Assembly: GCA_904391645.1 (NCBI GenBank)
Contig: CAJFMJ010000003.1
Coordinates: forward strand, 1-40,887
Direction: 5' to 3'
From: an uncultured Neglectibacter sp.
GTDB taxonomy: Bacteria > Bacillota > Clostridia > Oscillospirales > Acutalibacteraceae
Length of the DNA stretch: 40,887 nt
The position numbers and the translations under genes are program-made. The notes beneath the pieces were generated by a model that was given only the letters and a program-made list of their open reading frames with translations, did no database searches and was not told the origin of the DNA. Position 1 is the stretch's first letter, and each line of letters begins with the position of its first letter. Below are positions 17,985 through 26,191 of this stretch, one piece after another.

Positions 17985-19034
17985 GCCGCAGGCGGACTTA
18001 AACTCGGTATACACCCGGTTGTGGACCTCCACAGCCTCGGCGGAAATGTTCTCGATCATCTCCATGTTCTCCATGTCAATGCCCTCCGGCAAGGTGAGGA
18101 AATCCCGGTACTCCTCGGAGATGTACTGCTCTGCGTCCTTGTTGGTGCAGTAGTAACCCAGGTACTCAAAGCACTGGGCAGACACCTCCGGCTGGAGGAT
18201 GTAGTCTATAAACTTGTAGGCGTTCTCCGCGTTGGGCGCATCGGAGGGGATGAACTGGGCCATGACGCCAAAGCCGATGCCCTCCTCCGGGAACACCACC
18301 TTCAGGTCGGGGTTGGTCATTTTGGCCAGGGTCACCATGGAGGTGTACAGCACCGCTGCGCCCACCTCACCGGAGAGCAGGTCGTCCTGGGTGTTGTTGT
18401 CCTTGATCAGCCGGATGTTGGGGGCCAGCTCCAACAGCTTGTCCCCGGCAGCCTCGATGGTGGCGGTGTCCTCGGTGTTGTAGCTTTCGCCCAGGACCTT
18501 CAGCGCCATACCGTCGATCACCCGGTAGCTGTCGATGACGCCCACGTTGTCTTTCAGGCTCTCGTCCCACAGGTCGGCGTAGCCTTTGATCTCAATGTCC
18601 ACCAGGCTGGGGTCGTAGACGATGGTCTGCACTCCGGCGCCGTAGGGGACGGTGTACTTGTTCTCGGGGTCGAAGAACTGCCCCTGGTACACAGGGTTGA
18701 TGCTGCCGTAATTCTCCAGCTTGGAGGTGTCCAGCTCCTGGACCAGCCCCTCCTGGATGGCGGTTTCAATGATGTAGTCGTCGGCGATGACCAGGTCGTA
18801 GTCCCCGCCCTTGGCAGCTTCCAGCTTGGCCAGCATGGTTTCGTCCGTGTCAAAGTTGGAGTAGGTCACCTCAATACCGGTTTCTTCGGTGAAGGCGTCC
18901 AGCACCTCCTGGGGGAACATCCCCTCCCAGGTGTAGAGCACCAGTTCGCCGTTTTCCGCCTTCCCGCCGGAACATCCGGCAAAGGAGGACACCAGCAGCA
19001 GGGCGGCAAGGGCCGCAGCAAGAATTCGTTTCAT
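17979..19034 (-). CDS. potD: Spermidine/putrescine ABC transporter, substrate-binding lipoprotein
   Basis: Extracellular polyamine-binding protein of the PotABCD importer. A signal peptide with Cys21 (SSFAGC) marks it as a lipoprotein. ELVLYTWEGMFPQEVLDAF is the typical PotD/PotF opening, and IADDYIIETAIQEG and VPYGAGVQTIVYDP are family stretches. It is 351 residues long with the start at 19034 (AAAGGA upstream). Which polyamine it binds cannot be decided here. Its stop codon directly abuts the third copy of repeat R2. It is the last gene of the pot operon. Confidence 0.93.
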   Translation of the reverse strand: MKRILAAALAALLLVSSFAGCSGGKAENGELVLYTWEGMFPQEVLDAFTEETGIEVTYSNFDTDETMLAKLEAAKGGDYDLVIADDYIIETAIQEGLVQELDTSKLENYGSINPVYQGQFFDPENKYTVPYGAGVQTIVYDPSLVDIEIKGYADLWDESLKDNVGVIDSYRVIDGMALKVLGESYNTEDTATIEAAGDKLLELAPNIRLIKDNNTQDDLLSGEVGAAVLYTSMVTLAKMTNPDLKVVFPEEGIGFGVMAQFIPSDAPNAENAYKFIDYILQPEVSAQCFEYLGYYCTNKDAEQYISEEYRDFLTLPEGIDMENMEMIENISAEAVEVHNRVYTEFKSACGQ

Positions 19035-19041
19035 AAAGCGG

Positions 19042-19836
19042 TCACGTCCTTTCAGATTTGCGTTTTTTAGGCGCCCTGCCCAGCAGCGCCGCCAGCCCGC
19101 ACAGCAGCAGGGTGGCCACAAACAGCAGGGTGCACAGGGCGTTGATCTCCGGGGTCACCCCGGTTTTTAACTGGGAATAGATCTTCACCGGCAAGGTGTT
19201 GGTACCCACCCCGGTGACAAACACGCTGATGATCACGTCGTCCATGCTCATGGCAAAGGCCAGCAGCATCCCCGAGGCAATGGCCGGGGCCACCAAGGGC
19301 AGGGTGATGTCAAAGAACACCCGGGCCGGGGCGGCGCCCAGGTCCTGGGCGGCCTCCAGGAGGCTTTGGTCCATGCCCACCAGCCGGGCCTTCACCAGCA
19401 TGAACACATAGGGGATGGAAAAGGCCGTGTGGGCGATCACCAGGGTGGTCATGCCGAAGGGCAGGCCCAACAGGGAGAAGAAGGCCATAAACACCATGCC
19501 CAAAATGATCTCGGGGATCATGATGGGCAGGGTGGACACATACTCCACCGCGCCCTTCAGGGGGAATTTTACTTTGCTCATACCATAGGCCCCCAGGGTG
19601 CCGATTACCGCGGCGGCGCAGCTGGAGAGCACCCCCAGCACAATGGAGTTCCACAGCGCTTCAAACAGGTCCTCGTCCCGGAACAGCTGCTCATACCATT
19701 TCCAGGAGAACCCACCCCACACGGCGCTGGTCTTGCTCTCGTTAAAGGAGTAGACGATCACCAGCAAAATGGGGACGTACATCAAAGCCAACAGCACGCC
19801 CAAATACACGTTGGGCAGCCTTGTTCGATTTTTCAT
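19042..19836 (-). CDS. potC: Spermidine/putrescine ABC transporter permease PotC
   Basis: Inner-membrane permease with about six transmembrane segments (first: VYLGVLLALMYVPILLVIVY). The EAA loop that contacts PotA is visible as EAAQDLGAAPARVFFDITLPL. Length 264 is normal. The strong ribosome site GGAGGAGG directly borders repeat R3, which occupies nearly all of the potB-potC gap. PotD follows seven bases later. Confidence 0.94.
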   Translation of the reverse strand: MKNRTRLPNVYLGVLLALMYVPILLVIVYSFNESKTSAVWGGFSWKWYEQLFRDEDLFEALWNSIVLGVLSSCAAAVIGTLGAYGMSKVKFPLKGAVEYVSTLPIMIPEIILGMVFMAFFSLLGLPFGMTTLVIAHTAFSIPYVFMLVKARLVGMDQSLLEAAQDLGAAPARVFFDITLPLVAPAIASGMLLAFAMSMDDVIISVFVTGVGTNTLPVKIYSQLKTGVTPEINALCTLLFVATLLLCGLAALLGRAPKKRKSERT

Positions 19837-19853
19837 AAACCTCCTCCTTCCCT

Positions 19854-20014
19854 GTCCGTGGCCGGACTGGACAAGTCGCGATTGCGTGCGCTGCGCTTAC
19901 TCCCATTGCGTGGCGGGCGAACCTCACTGTCCGCGGTTTTTAGAATCTGGGCCGTTGTTACAACCCATCCGCTGACGATGGCTGGGTCCGTGGCCGAGCT
20001 GGACAAGTCGCAGG
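19854..20014. repeat. Dispersed hairpin repeat, locus R3 (inside the pot operon)
   Basis: Occupies almost the whole 187-base gap between potB and potC. It is bounded by two direct copies of a ~26-base segment (19854-19879 and 19986-20011) beginning GTCCGTGGCCG and ending GACAAGTCGC. Between them is the family motif GTGCGCTGCGCTTACTC (19885-19901) and a CTGTCCGCGG stretch (19933-19942). The first copy forms stem GTCCG/CGGAC perfectly; in the second it is broken by a mismatch. Confidence 0.78.
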
Positions 20015-20023
20015 TGCACGGGC

Positions 20024-20902
20024 TTAAACAATCCCCTCCAGGTCTTTCACGCCGGAGAGTTTGCGGTACAGCCAGATGATCACCGTGGTCAGCACCAGCA
20101 GCACCACAGAGAGGGCCGCCGCGAAGGGCCAGTTGTGGGCCTTCATCAGCTGTTCCTGGATCACGTTGCCCACCAGCACCACCTTGTTGCCCCCCAGGAT
20201 GTCCGCAATGAAGAACAGCCCCATGCTGGGCACAAAGGTGAGCACCACCCCGGAGAGCAGCCCCGGCAGGGTCAGCTTCAGGGAAACGGTGAGGAAGGCC
20301 TTCATGGGGGAGGCCCCCAGGTCCCGGGCGGCTTCCACCAGGCTGAAGTCCAGCTTTTCCGCGCTGGAATACACGGCAAAGATCATAAAAGGCAGCAGGG
20401 CGTAGATCATGCCCACCACCACTGCCGGGTAGGTGTACAACAGCTTTAAGGGCTCCTCGGTGATGTGCAGCCCTTGCAGCACCGTGTCCAACACGCCGCC
20501 CGCCCGGAAAATGATGATCCACCCGTACAGCCGGATCAGGGAGCTGGTCCAGAAGGGGATCATCAACAGCAGCATGGTGCGTTTTTTCCACTTGGGCCCC
20601 AACTTGGCCATGAAGTACCCAAAGGGGTAGCCCAGGGCGATCACCAACAGGGTGCTGATCACCGCCAGCCGCAGGGACTGGCCAAAGGTCTGGAGGTACA
20701 CCGGCTGGGTGATGTCCCCGTAGTTTTTCAGGGTGAATTCCGGCACCACGCCCCAGGTTTCCCCCCGGGTGAGGAAGCTCAAAACCACCATGTACACAAT
20801 GGGCCCCACAATGAACAGCACGGTAAACAAGATCAGGGGCAGGGCCATCAAAAACTGGCCCCGGGCCTGTTTCCGCTTTAAACGGGACGTTCCTTGTTCC
20901 AT
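20024..20902 (-). CDS. potB: Spermidine/putrescine ABC transporter permease PotB
   Basis: Permease partner of PotC. Six transmembrane segments are expected, the first at about residues 18-38 (FLMALPLILFTVLFIVGPIVY). The EAA loop reads VEAARDLGASPMKAFLTVSL. The 292-residue form starts at the ATG at 20902, preceded by GGAGGAGG and starting only two bases after potA ends; longer frames lack family similarity. The gap to potC is unusually long because of repeat R3. Confidence 0.93.
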   Translation of the reverse strand: MEQGTSRLKRKQARGQFLMALPLILFTVLFIVGPIVYMVVLSFLTRGETWGVVPEFTLKNYGDITQPVYLQTFGQSLRLAVISTLLVIALGYPFGYFMAKLGPKWKKRTMLLLMIPFWTSSLIRLYGWIIIFRAGGVLDTVLQGLHITEEPLKLLYTYPAVVVGMIYALLPFMIFAVYSSAEKLDFSLVEAARDLGASPMKAFLTVSLKLTLPGLLSGVVLTFVPSMGLFFIADILGGNKVVLVGNVIQEQLMKAHNWPFAAALSVVLLVLTTVIIWLYRKLSGVKDLEGIV

Positions 20903-20904
20903 GG

Positions 20905-22005
20905 TCACGCCTCCTCCCCTGCCTGGGGCCGGGCTTCCGGCACGTCCACCGGGCAGGCGTCTTCCGGCGCCCAGGTGATGCGCACCTTGTCCCCGGGGGC
21001 CAGCTCCCAGTCGATGCCGTGGCGGCTGCACACAAACTCCCCGCCGCCGCCCAGGGCCACGGTGAGCCGCAGCATCCCGCCGGCAAAGCTCTTCTCCGTC
21101 ACCACCCCAGGCAGGCCGGGGCCATCTTCCCCTTTCACGGCCTGGGCCTGTTCCCCCCGGACCGCCAAAGCCACCGGGGCACCGGGGGCAAACTGGTACC
21201 CGCGGCTGCCGAAGGAGGCTTTCCCCCCTTGGCCCACAAACTCCACCACGTCCCCCTGGACAGCTCCCGCCGTGCCCTGGACGATGTTGGCCTCCCCCAC
21301 AAACCGGGCAACATAGGCGGTTTTGGGAGAATCGTACACCTGGGAGGGGGTGCCCATCTGCTCAAACCGGCCTTCCCGCATGACAGCAATCCGGTCGGAC
21401 ATATTCAGGGCCTCCTCCTGGTCGTGGGTGATGTAGATAAAGGTGATGCCCAGCTTCTTTTGCAGGCGCTTCAGCTCCTGCTGCATCTGCCGCCGCAGCT
21501 GTAGATCCAACGCCCCCAGGGGCTCGTCCAGCAGCAGCAGCTTGGGACGGTTGATCAGCGACCGGGCAATGGCCACCCGCTGTTTCTGCCCGCCGGAAAG
21601 CTCCGAGGGCTTCCGGCGCTCAAAGCCGGACAGCTGCACCAGCTCCAGCATCTTTTTCACTTCTTCCTTGATCTCCGCCTTGGGCCGCTTGCGGATCTTC
21701 AAGGCATAGCCGATGTTCTGCTCCACACTCATGTGGGGGAACAGGGCATAGTTTTGGAACACCGTGTTCACGTCCCGCTTGTTGGGCTGGGCGTCGGTCA
21801 TGTCCTTGCCCTCCAGCAGCACCCGGCCCTGGTCCGGGCTCTCCAGCCCCGCGATGATCCGCAGGGTGGTGGTCTTCCCGCAGCCCGAGGACCCCAACAG
21901 GGTGATGAACTCCCCCTGCTTTGCCTCTAAATCGATGCCCCGCAGCACCGGTGTGCCGTCAAAACTTTTATGGATATTCTCCAGGCGCAAAATGGCTTCG
22001 CTCAC
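20905..22005 (-). CDS. potA: Spermidine/putrescine ABC transporter ATP-binding protein
   Basis: ATPase of the polyamine importer, 366 residues. Walker [12 protein letters not shown] loop [10 protein letters not shown], signature [15 protein letters not shown], Walker [13 protein letters not shown] and the H loop ITHDQEEAL are all present. A C-terminal TOBE domain follows (about 280-360). I use the GTG at 22005, giving [23 protein letters not shown] lies upstream and no in-frame ATG is near. It is the first gene of the operon, about 70 bases after the predicted transcription start. Confidence 0.94.
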   Translation of the reverse strand: MSEAILRLENIHKSFDGTPVLRGIDLEAKQGEFITLLGSSGCGKTTTLRIIAGLESPDQGRVLLEGKDMTDAQPNKRDVNTVFQNYALFPHMSVEQNIGYALKIRKRPKAEIKEEVKKMLELVQLSGFERRKPSELSGGQKQRVAIARSLINRPKLLLLDEPLGALDLQLRRQMQQELKRLQKKLGITFIYITHDQEEALNMSDRIAVMREGRFEQMGTPSQVYDSPKTAYVARFVGEANIVQGTAGAVQGDVVEFVGQGGKASFGSRGYQFAPGAPVALAVRGEQAQAVKGEDGPGLPGVVTEKSFAGGMLRLTVALGGGGEFVCSRHGIDWELAPGDKVRITWAPEDACPVDVPEARPQAGEEA

Positions 22006-22045
22006 AATGGACCGCCTCTTCCCTAGGTTCTTTCTCCTTTTCGCC

Positions 22046-22072
22046 GAAAGTATACCGAATCGGTATACTTTC
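22046..22072. promoter_or_regulatory. 27-bp perfect palindrome in the potA leader, candidate operator
   Basis: Each arm reads GAAAGTATACCGA, with a single central A and no mismatch. It lies right after the expected transcription start of the pot operon, where a bound repressor would block. The regulator is not in the window. Alternatively it may act as an RNA stem in the leader, though no T-run follows. Confidence 0.72.
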
Positions 22073-22083
22073 CTTACCGCTTG

Positions 22084-22112
22084 ATTATACTGGCTCCCCC
22101 GGCCCTTGTCAA
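22084..22112 (-). promoter_or_regulatory. Consensus sigma-A promoter of potABCD
   Basis: Minus strand: perfect TTGACA (22112-22107), 17-base spacer, perfect TATAAT (22089-22084). The -35 also lies within a second inverted repeat CCTTGTC/GACAAGG (22104-22119). Confidence 0.92.
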
Positions 22113-22169
22113 GACAAGGCGCGCAGGTTAGCTTCAACTATCCGCCCTTTTTTCCGTTTTGTGGGAAAC

Positions 22170-22202
22170 AAAAAAAGAAAGCCGGCACTTTGTCCGGCTT
22201 TT
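22170..22202 (-). terminator. Terminator of recA-recX
   Basis: Minus strand: AAAGCCGG/CCGGCTTT stem with short loop, followed by a long T-run (CTTTTTTTG). It lies just after the recX stop. Confidence 0.88.
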
Positions 22203-22204
22203 CC

Positions 22205-22825
22205 CTATTCCCATTCCTCTGGCTGGCCCATCACCGCCGAGATTTGGCTGTAAGAGTACCCCAGCCTTTGCAGGGCCGCCACAGCCCGCCGGCGGGCCTT
22301 CTCGTCCTCCCGCCACAGGGGATACCGCCGCTGAAGCACCAAGGCGATATTCTCCCGGGCGGCCTCTCCCCCGTCCTCATAGGCGCAGAGCACCTCCTCT
22401 TGGATCTCCGGGGAAATGCCCTTCCGGGAAAGCTCCTGCCGGACCCGCCGCAGGCCATAGCGCTTGCGCACCACCAGCTCCCGGGCATAGCTCTCCGCGT
22501 AGGCCCGGTCGTCGAGCAGCCCGATCTCCTCCAGGTGATCCGCCGCCGCTTGGGCCGCCTGACGGGAAGCCGCTGTCCGGGCGATCTTCTCCGTCAGCTC
22601 CCGCTTGCTGTGGCTCCGGTGCTCCAACAGGTACAGGGCCTTCTCCCGGGCACGCCGGGCGTCGGAGCGCTCCACCAGGGCCTCCAGCTCCTCCTGGGTG
22701 AGCTCTGCCCCGGCCTTCAACCGGGAAAGGACGAACACCTCTTCGTCAATTTTCGGCCCCGGCTGGCCGTCCAAGTACAGCTGGACCAGTCCCTTCCGCC
22801 GGGGCTCCGCCGCTGTCAGCTCCAT
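22205..22825 (-). CDS. recX: Regulatory protein RecX
   Basis: Modulates RecA filaments by direct binding. The 206 residues show the RecX pattern of repeated three-helix units: ARRAREKALYLLEHRSHS, then LDDRAYAESYARELVVRKRYG and LRRVRQELSRKGIS. It begins within the stop of recA (1-base overlap, TGATG), a typical recA-recX coupling. It is transcribed from the recA promoter and ends at a strong terminator. Confidence 0.93.
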   Translation of the reverse strand: MELTAAEPRRKGLVQLYLDGQPGPKIDEEVFVLSRLKAGAELTQEELEALVERSDARRAREKALYLLEHRSHSKRELTEKIARTAASRQAAQAAADHLEEIGLLDDRAYAESYARELVVRKRYGLRRVRQELSRKGISPEIQEEVLCAYEDGGEAARENIALVLQRRYPLWREDEKARRRAVAALQRLGYSYSQISAVMGQPEEWE

Positions 22826-24012
22826 CAGTCGTCGTCCACGGTGATGTCAATGCTCTTCTTGGCGGCTGTCTTGTTGGCAGGCGGGGGCGTCAGGGTCTGC
22901 TGGGCCGGGGCCGCCTCCGGGGCGGGCATCTCCACCGGCTTTGCCACCTCCCGGGCAGCGGGCCGGGTGGGGATCTTATCGTAGAGCTTGTCCACGTTGT
23001 CCCGCACCAGCTGCTCGATCTCGTCAGCCATCTCCGGGTGGTTGGACAGGAACTCCTTGGAGTTGTCACGGCCCTGGCCAATGCGCTCCCCGTTGTAGGA
23101 GAACCAAGCGCCGCTCTTCTGGACGATCTCCAGCTTCACGGCGATGTCCAGCAGCTCGCCCATGCGGGAGATGCCGGTGCCGTACATGATGTCGAACTCC
23201 GCCGTGCGGAAGGGCGGGGCGATCTTGTTTTTCACCACCTTGGCCCGGGTGCGGGCGCCGATGATGTCCGTGCCGTTCTTGATGACCTCGGCCTTGCGCA
23301 CCTCGATGCGCACGGAGGAGTAGAACTTCAAAGCCCGGCCGCCGGGGGTGACCTCCGGGTTGCCGTAGATGACGCCCACCTTTTCACGGAGCTGGTTGAT
23401 GAAGATGGCCACGCAGTTGGACTTGGAGATGGCGCCGGCCAGCTTCCGCAGGGCCTGGCTCATCAGCCGGGCCTGCAGGCCCACATGGGAGTCGCCCATC
23501 TCCCCTTCGATCTCTGCCCGGGGCACCAGGGCCGCCACAGAGTCCACCACGATCACGTCAATGGCGTTGGAGCGCACCAGTGCCTCGGTGATCTCCAAAG
23601 CCTGCTCGCCGGTGTCCGGCTGGCTCACCAGCAGGCTGTCCACGTCCACACCCAGGTTGCCGGCGTACACCGGGTCCAGGGCGTGTTCCACGTCAATGAA
23701 GGCCGCGTTGCCGCCCCGCTTCTGGCCTTCGGCAATGCAGTGGAGGGCCAGGGTGGTCTTACCGGAGGATTCCGGCCCGTAGATCTCGATGATCCGGCCC
23801 CGGGGCACGCCGCCAATGCCCAACGCCAAGTCCAGGGAAAGGGAGCCTGTGGGGATGGCCTCCACATTCAGGGCGGAATCCTGCCCCAGGCGCATGACGG
23901 CGCCCTCGCCAAATTGTTTTTTGATCTGGGCCAGGGCCGTTTCCAGAGCCTTGGCCTTTTCCTCGGCGCCGCCGGCCTTCCCGCTGGCCGCTGCCCGCTT
24001 GCTTTCCGCCAT
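22825..24012 (-). CDS. recA: Recombinase RecA
   Basis: ATP-dependent strand-exchange protein and SOS co-protease. Walker A GPESSGKT (79-86), Walker [11 protein letters not shown], loop L1/L2 region and the [19 protein letters not shown] stretch are typical. At 395 residues it is longer than the usual ~350; the extra part is an Ala/Pro-rich linker ending in an acidic tail (ITVDDD). The start at 24012 has AGGAGG eight bases upstream. It is followed by recX and preceded by a promoter and an SOS box. Confidence 0.97.
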   Translation of the reverse strand: MAESKRAAASGKAGGAEEKAKALETALAQIKKQFGEGAVMRLGQDSALNVEAIPTGSLSLDLALGIGGVPRGRIIEIYGPESSGKTTLALHCIAEGQKRGGNAAFIDVEHALDPVYAGNLGVDVDSLLVSQPDTGEQALEITEALVRSNAIDVIVVDSVAALVPRAEIEGEMGDSHVGLQARLMSQALRKLAGAISKSNCVAIFINQLREKVGVIYGNPEVTPGGRALKFYSSVRIEVRKAEVIKNGTDIIGARTRAKVVKNKIAPPFRTAEFDIMYGTGISRMGELLDIAVKLEIVQKSGAWFSYNGERIGQGRDNSKEFLSNHPEMADEIEQLVRDNVDKLYDKIPTRPAAREVAKPVEMPAPEAAPAQQTLTPPPANKTAAKKSIDITVDDD

Positions 24013-24049
24013 ATGTAGTACCTCCTGTGAAGCGTTGTTTCTGCCCTCT

Positions 24050-24078
24050 ATTATAAAAGAAACCGCCGGGAAAAGCAA
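24050..24078 (-). promoter_or_regulatory. recA promoter
   Basis: Minus strand: TTGCTT (24078-24073), 17-base spacer, perfect TATAAT (24055-24050). Confidence 0.75.
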
Positions 24079-24096
24079 TGGATTTCCCAAAATTTC

Positions 24097-24110
24097 CGAA
24101 CAAATGTTTT
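24097..24110. promoter_or_regulatory. LexA (SOS) box upstream of recA
   Basis: CGAACAAATGTTTT matches the Firmicute SOS consensus CGAACRNRYGTTYC at all but the last position. It lies about 18 bases upstream of the recA -35 and about 20 bases from the divergent ABC-F -35, so it could influence both. Confidence 0.72.
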
Positions 24111-24130
24111 TACCCTTCCCAGAAAAGTCG

Positions 24131-24159
24131 TTGACAACCGCCCCACTCCGTGGTATGCT
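24131..24159 (+). promoter_or_regulatory. Promoter of the ABC-F leader
   Basis: TTGACA (24131-24136), 17-base spacer, TATGCT (24154-24159), reading toward the ABC-F gene. The start would be near 24166, leaving a leader of about 235 bases. Confidence 0.78.
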
Positions 24160-24191
24160 TTACCTGATTTTTGAATGAACGGAGTGAAAGG

Positions 24192-24203
24192 ATGCGCAAA
24201 TAA
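24192..24203 (+). CDS. Putative three-residue leader peptide (Met-Arg-Lys)
   Basis: ATG CGC AAA TAA, with GGAG seven bases upstream, near the 5' end of the ABC-F leader. Very short upstream frames of this kind are known to act as stalling sensors for antibiotic-resistance ABC-F genes. The coding claim rests on position and ribosome site only. Confidence 0.45.
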   Translation: MRK

Positions 24204-24254
24204 GCCTTAAATCGGGAAAATCGGAAAGAAGCTTTCGGGCATGGCCCGGGGGCG

Positions 24255-24384
24255 GTTCCGTGCTGCCGGTTTTTGTGGCTTAGCCATCCTTTTTTTGCAG
24301 CCAGCGCCAGGGCATTCTGGCTTTGGCCTGCCTTTCCCTGGGGATGATGGGCCTGTTCCGGCAGCGGAACAGGCCCTTTGTTGT
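24255..24384 (+). promoter_or_regulatory. Transcription attenuator before the ABC-F gene
   Basis: A strong terminator hairpin, GGGCCTGTTCCG (24349-24360) pairing with CGGAACAGGCCC (24365-24376) and followed by TTTGTTGT, ends 16 bases before the ABC-F start. Upstream, GTTCCG and CTGCC (24255-24260, 24263-24267) can pair with GGCAG-CGGAAC inside the terminator. That would form an antiterminator that excludes it. Confidence 0.68.
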
Positions 24385-24399
24385 ACCCAAGGAGGTTTT

Positions 24400-25953
24400 A
24401 TGCTGCAAATTCGGAACTTAAACGTCACCATGAAAAAAGACCTGCGCCAGCTGGTGAAAGACTTCACCTTTGCCCTGGGGCCGGGGGATAAAGTGGCCAT
24501 CATCGGGGAGGAGGGCAACGGGAAGTCCACCCTGCTGAAGCTCCTCTACGACCCGGCCCTGGTGGAGGGCTATGTGGAGTACACCGGCACCATCCAGCGG
24601 GACGGCACAATCCTGGGCTATCTCTCCCAAGAGCTGCCCCCGGAGCAGGCAGGGCTTTCCGCCTACCAGTTCTGCTGTGAAGAGCCAGCCTTCCTGGACG
24701 CCTCCCCCGGGGAGCTGGCAGCGGCGGCCAAACAGCTGCACTTCCCCCTGGAGTGGTTTTATGCAGACAGGAAGATGTCCACCTTTTCCGGCGGGGAGAA
24801 GGTGAAGCTGCGCCTGGCCCTTTTGACCCTCCGCCGCCCGGACTGCTACCTGCTGGACGAACCTTCCAACGACCTGGACATTGAAACCCTCCAGTGGCTG
24901 GAAACCTTTATCCGGGAATGTCCCGTGCCGGTGCTGTATATCTCCCACGACGAAATGCTGTTGGAGGCCACCGCCAACGCGGTGTTGCACCTGGAGCAGC
25001 TGCGGCGCAAGACCCTGCCCCGTTGGACCCTGGCCCGGATGGGCTACCGCCCCTATGTGGAGCAGCGGCTGCAGGCCTTTGCCCACCAGGAGCAAGTGGC
25101 GAAAAAGGAGCGGGAGGAGGACAGAAAGCAGCAGGAACGCTTCCGGAAGATCCAGCAGAAGGTGGAACACAGCCTGCAAACGGTTTCCCGCCAGGACCCC
25201 CACGGGGGAAGGCTGCTGAAAAAGAAGATGAAGGCGGTGAAGTCCCTGGAGCACCGGTTGGACCGGGAACGGCAGGACCTGACGGAATTCCCCGACAGCG
25301 AAGAGGCCATCCTGGTGGGGTTTGGGGAGGGCGTGGGCCTTCCCGCGGGGAAGACCGTGCTGGACTTCTCCCTGCCCCGGCTGGAAACCCAAGAACGGCT
25401 TCTGTCGGAAAACCTGCGGCTGTATGTGCGAGGGCCGGAACACGTGGGGATCATCGGGCCAAACGGGGCGGGAAAAACCACCCTGCTGCGGCAGATCGCC
25501 GGGGAGCTTTTGCCCCGGACAGACTTGCAGGTGGCCTATATGCCCCAGGACTACGGGGAAACCGTGGACCAAACCCTGACCCCGGTGGAGTTCCTGGCAA
25601 AAAGCTGGGAAAAGGAGGAACTCACCCGGGTGAAGACCTACCTGGGCAGCATGAAATACACCCCCCAGGAGCAGGAGCACGCCATCGGGGAGCTTTCGGG
25701 CGGGCAGAGGGCCAAGCTATTCTTTTTAAAGATGATCCTGGATGGGGCCAATGTGCTGGTGCTGGACGAACCCACCCGGAATTTCAGCCCCCTGTCCGGG
25801 CCGGTGATCCGGGGCATCCTGGCGGATTTTCCAGGGTGCATTCTCAGCGTTTCCCACGACCGGAAATACCTGGGGCAAGTGTGCTCCACCCTGTACCGGC
25901 TGGAACCTCAGGGCCTGGTGAAAGTGCCCAACCCCTGGGCAGAACAACCCTGA
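24400..25953 (+). CDS. ABC-F family ATPase, probable ribosome protection type
   Basis: 517 residues with two ABC domains joined by a charged linker and no membrane segment, as in ABC-F translation factors. Domain 1: Walker A GEEGNGKST (36-44), signature STFSGGEKVKLRLAL, Walker B LLDEPSNDLD. Linker about 215-290 with many Lys/Arg/Glu. Domain 2: Walker A GPNGAGKTT, signature GELSGGQRAKL, then DEPTRNFSPLSGPVIR, which replaces the usual DEPTNHLD and recalls the Lsa/Vga-like resistance branch. Start: ATG at 24400 after AAGGAGG. The attenuated leader supports drug-inducible expression. Whether it protects against lincosamides, pleuromutilins or something else cannot be said. Confidence 0.87.
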   Translation: MLQIRNLNVTMKKDLRQLVKDFTFALGPGDKVAIIGEEGNGKSTLLKLLYDPALVEGYVEYTGTIQRDGTILGYLSQELPPEQAGLSAYQFCCEEPAFLDASPGELAAAAKQLHFPLEWFYADRKMSTFSGGEKVKLRLALLTLRRPDCYLLDEPSNDLDIETLQWLETFIRECPVPVLYISHDEMLLEATANAVLHLEQLRRKTLPRWTLARMGYRPYVEQRLQAFAHQEQVAKKEREEDRKQQERFRKIQQKVEHSLQTVSRQDPHGGRLLKKKMKAVKSLEHRLDRERQDLTEFPDSEEAILVGFGEGVGLPAGKTVLDFSLPRLETQERLLSENLRLYVRGPEHVGIIGPNGAGKTTLLRQIAGELLPRTDLQVAYMPQDYGETVDQTLTPVEFLAKSWEKEELTRVKTYLGSMKYTPQEQEHAIGELSGGQRAKLFFLKMILDGANVLVLDEPTRNFSPLSGPVIRGILADFPGCILSVSHDRKYLGQVCSTLYRLEPQGLVKVPNPWAEQP

Positions 25954-26130
25954 CGCCAGAGCAAAAACGCCCTTTGAAACGCAACCCCTCAAACCCTGGC
26001 CCGCCCCCTGATGGGCAGGCACACTTTCCCATTGCCTGGGACAACATAGCCGCCTATTCCATGGCCGCAGGGCACACAGGAAGCACCTACTGCCCCGTCG
26101 TACTTCCCCCCATCAGACTCCAAACACAAA

Positions 26131-26171
26131 AAAGACCCGTTGCACGGCCTGGGCCGCCCAGCGGGTCTTTT
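26131..26171. terminator. Bidirectional terminator between ABC-F and M28 peptidase genes
   Basis: Stem AAAGACCCG (26131-26139)/CGGGTCTTT (26162-26170), with T-runs in both directions, serving the two convergent genes. The ~175 bases between the ABC-F stop and this hairpin hold nothing I can identify. Confidence 0.85.
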
Positions 26172-26191
26172 GATTTCCGGGCGTGGGGAGA

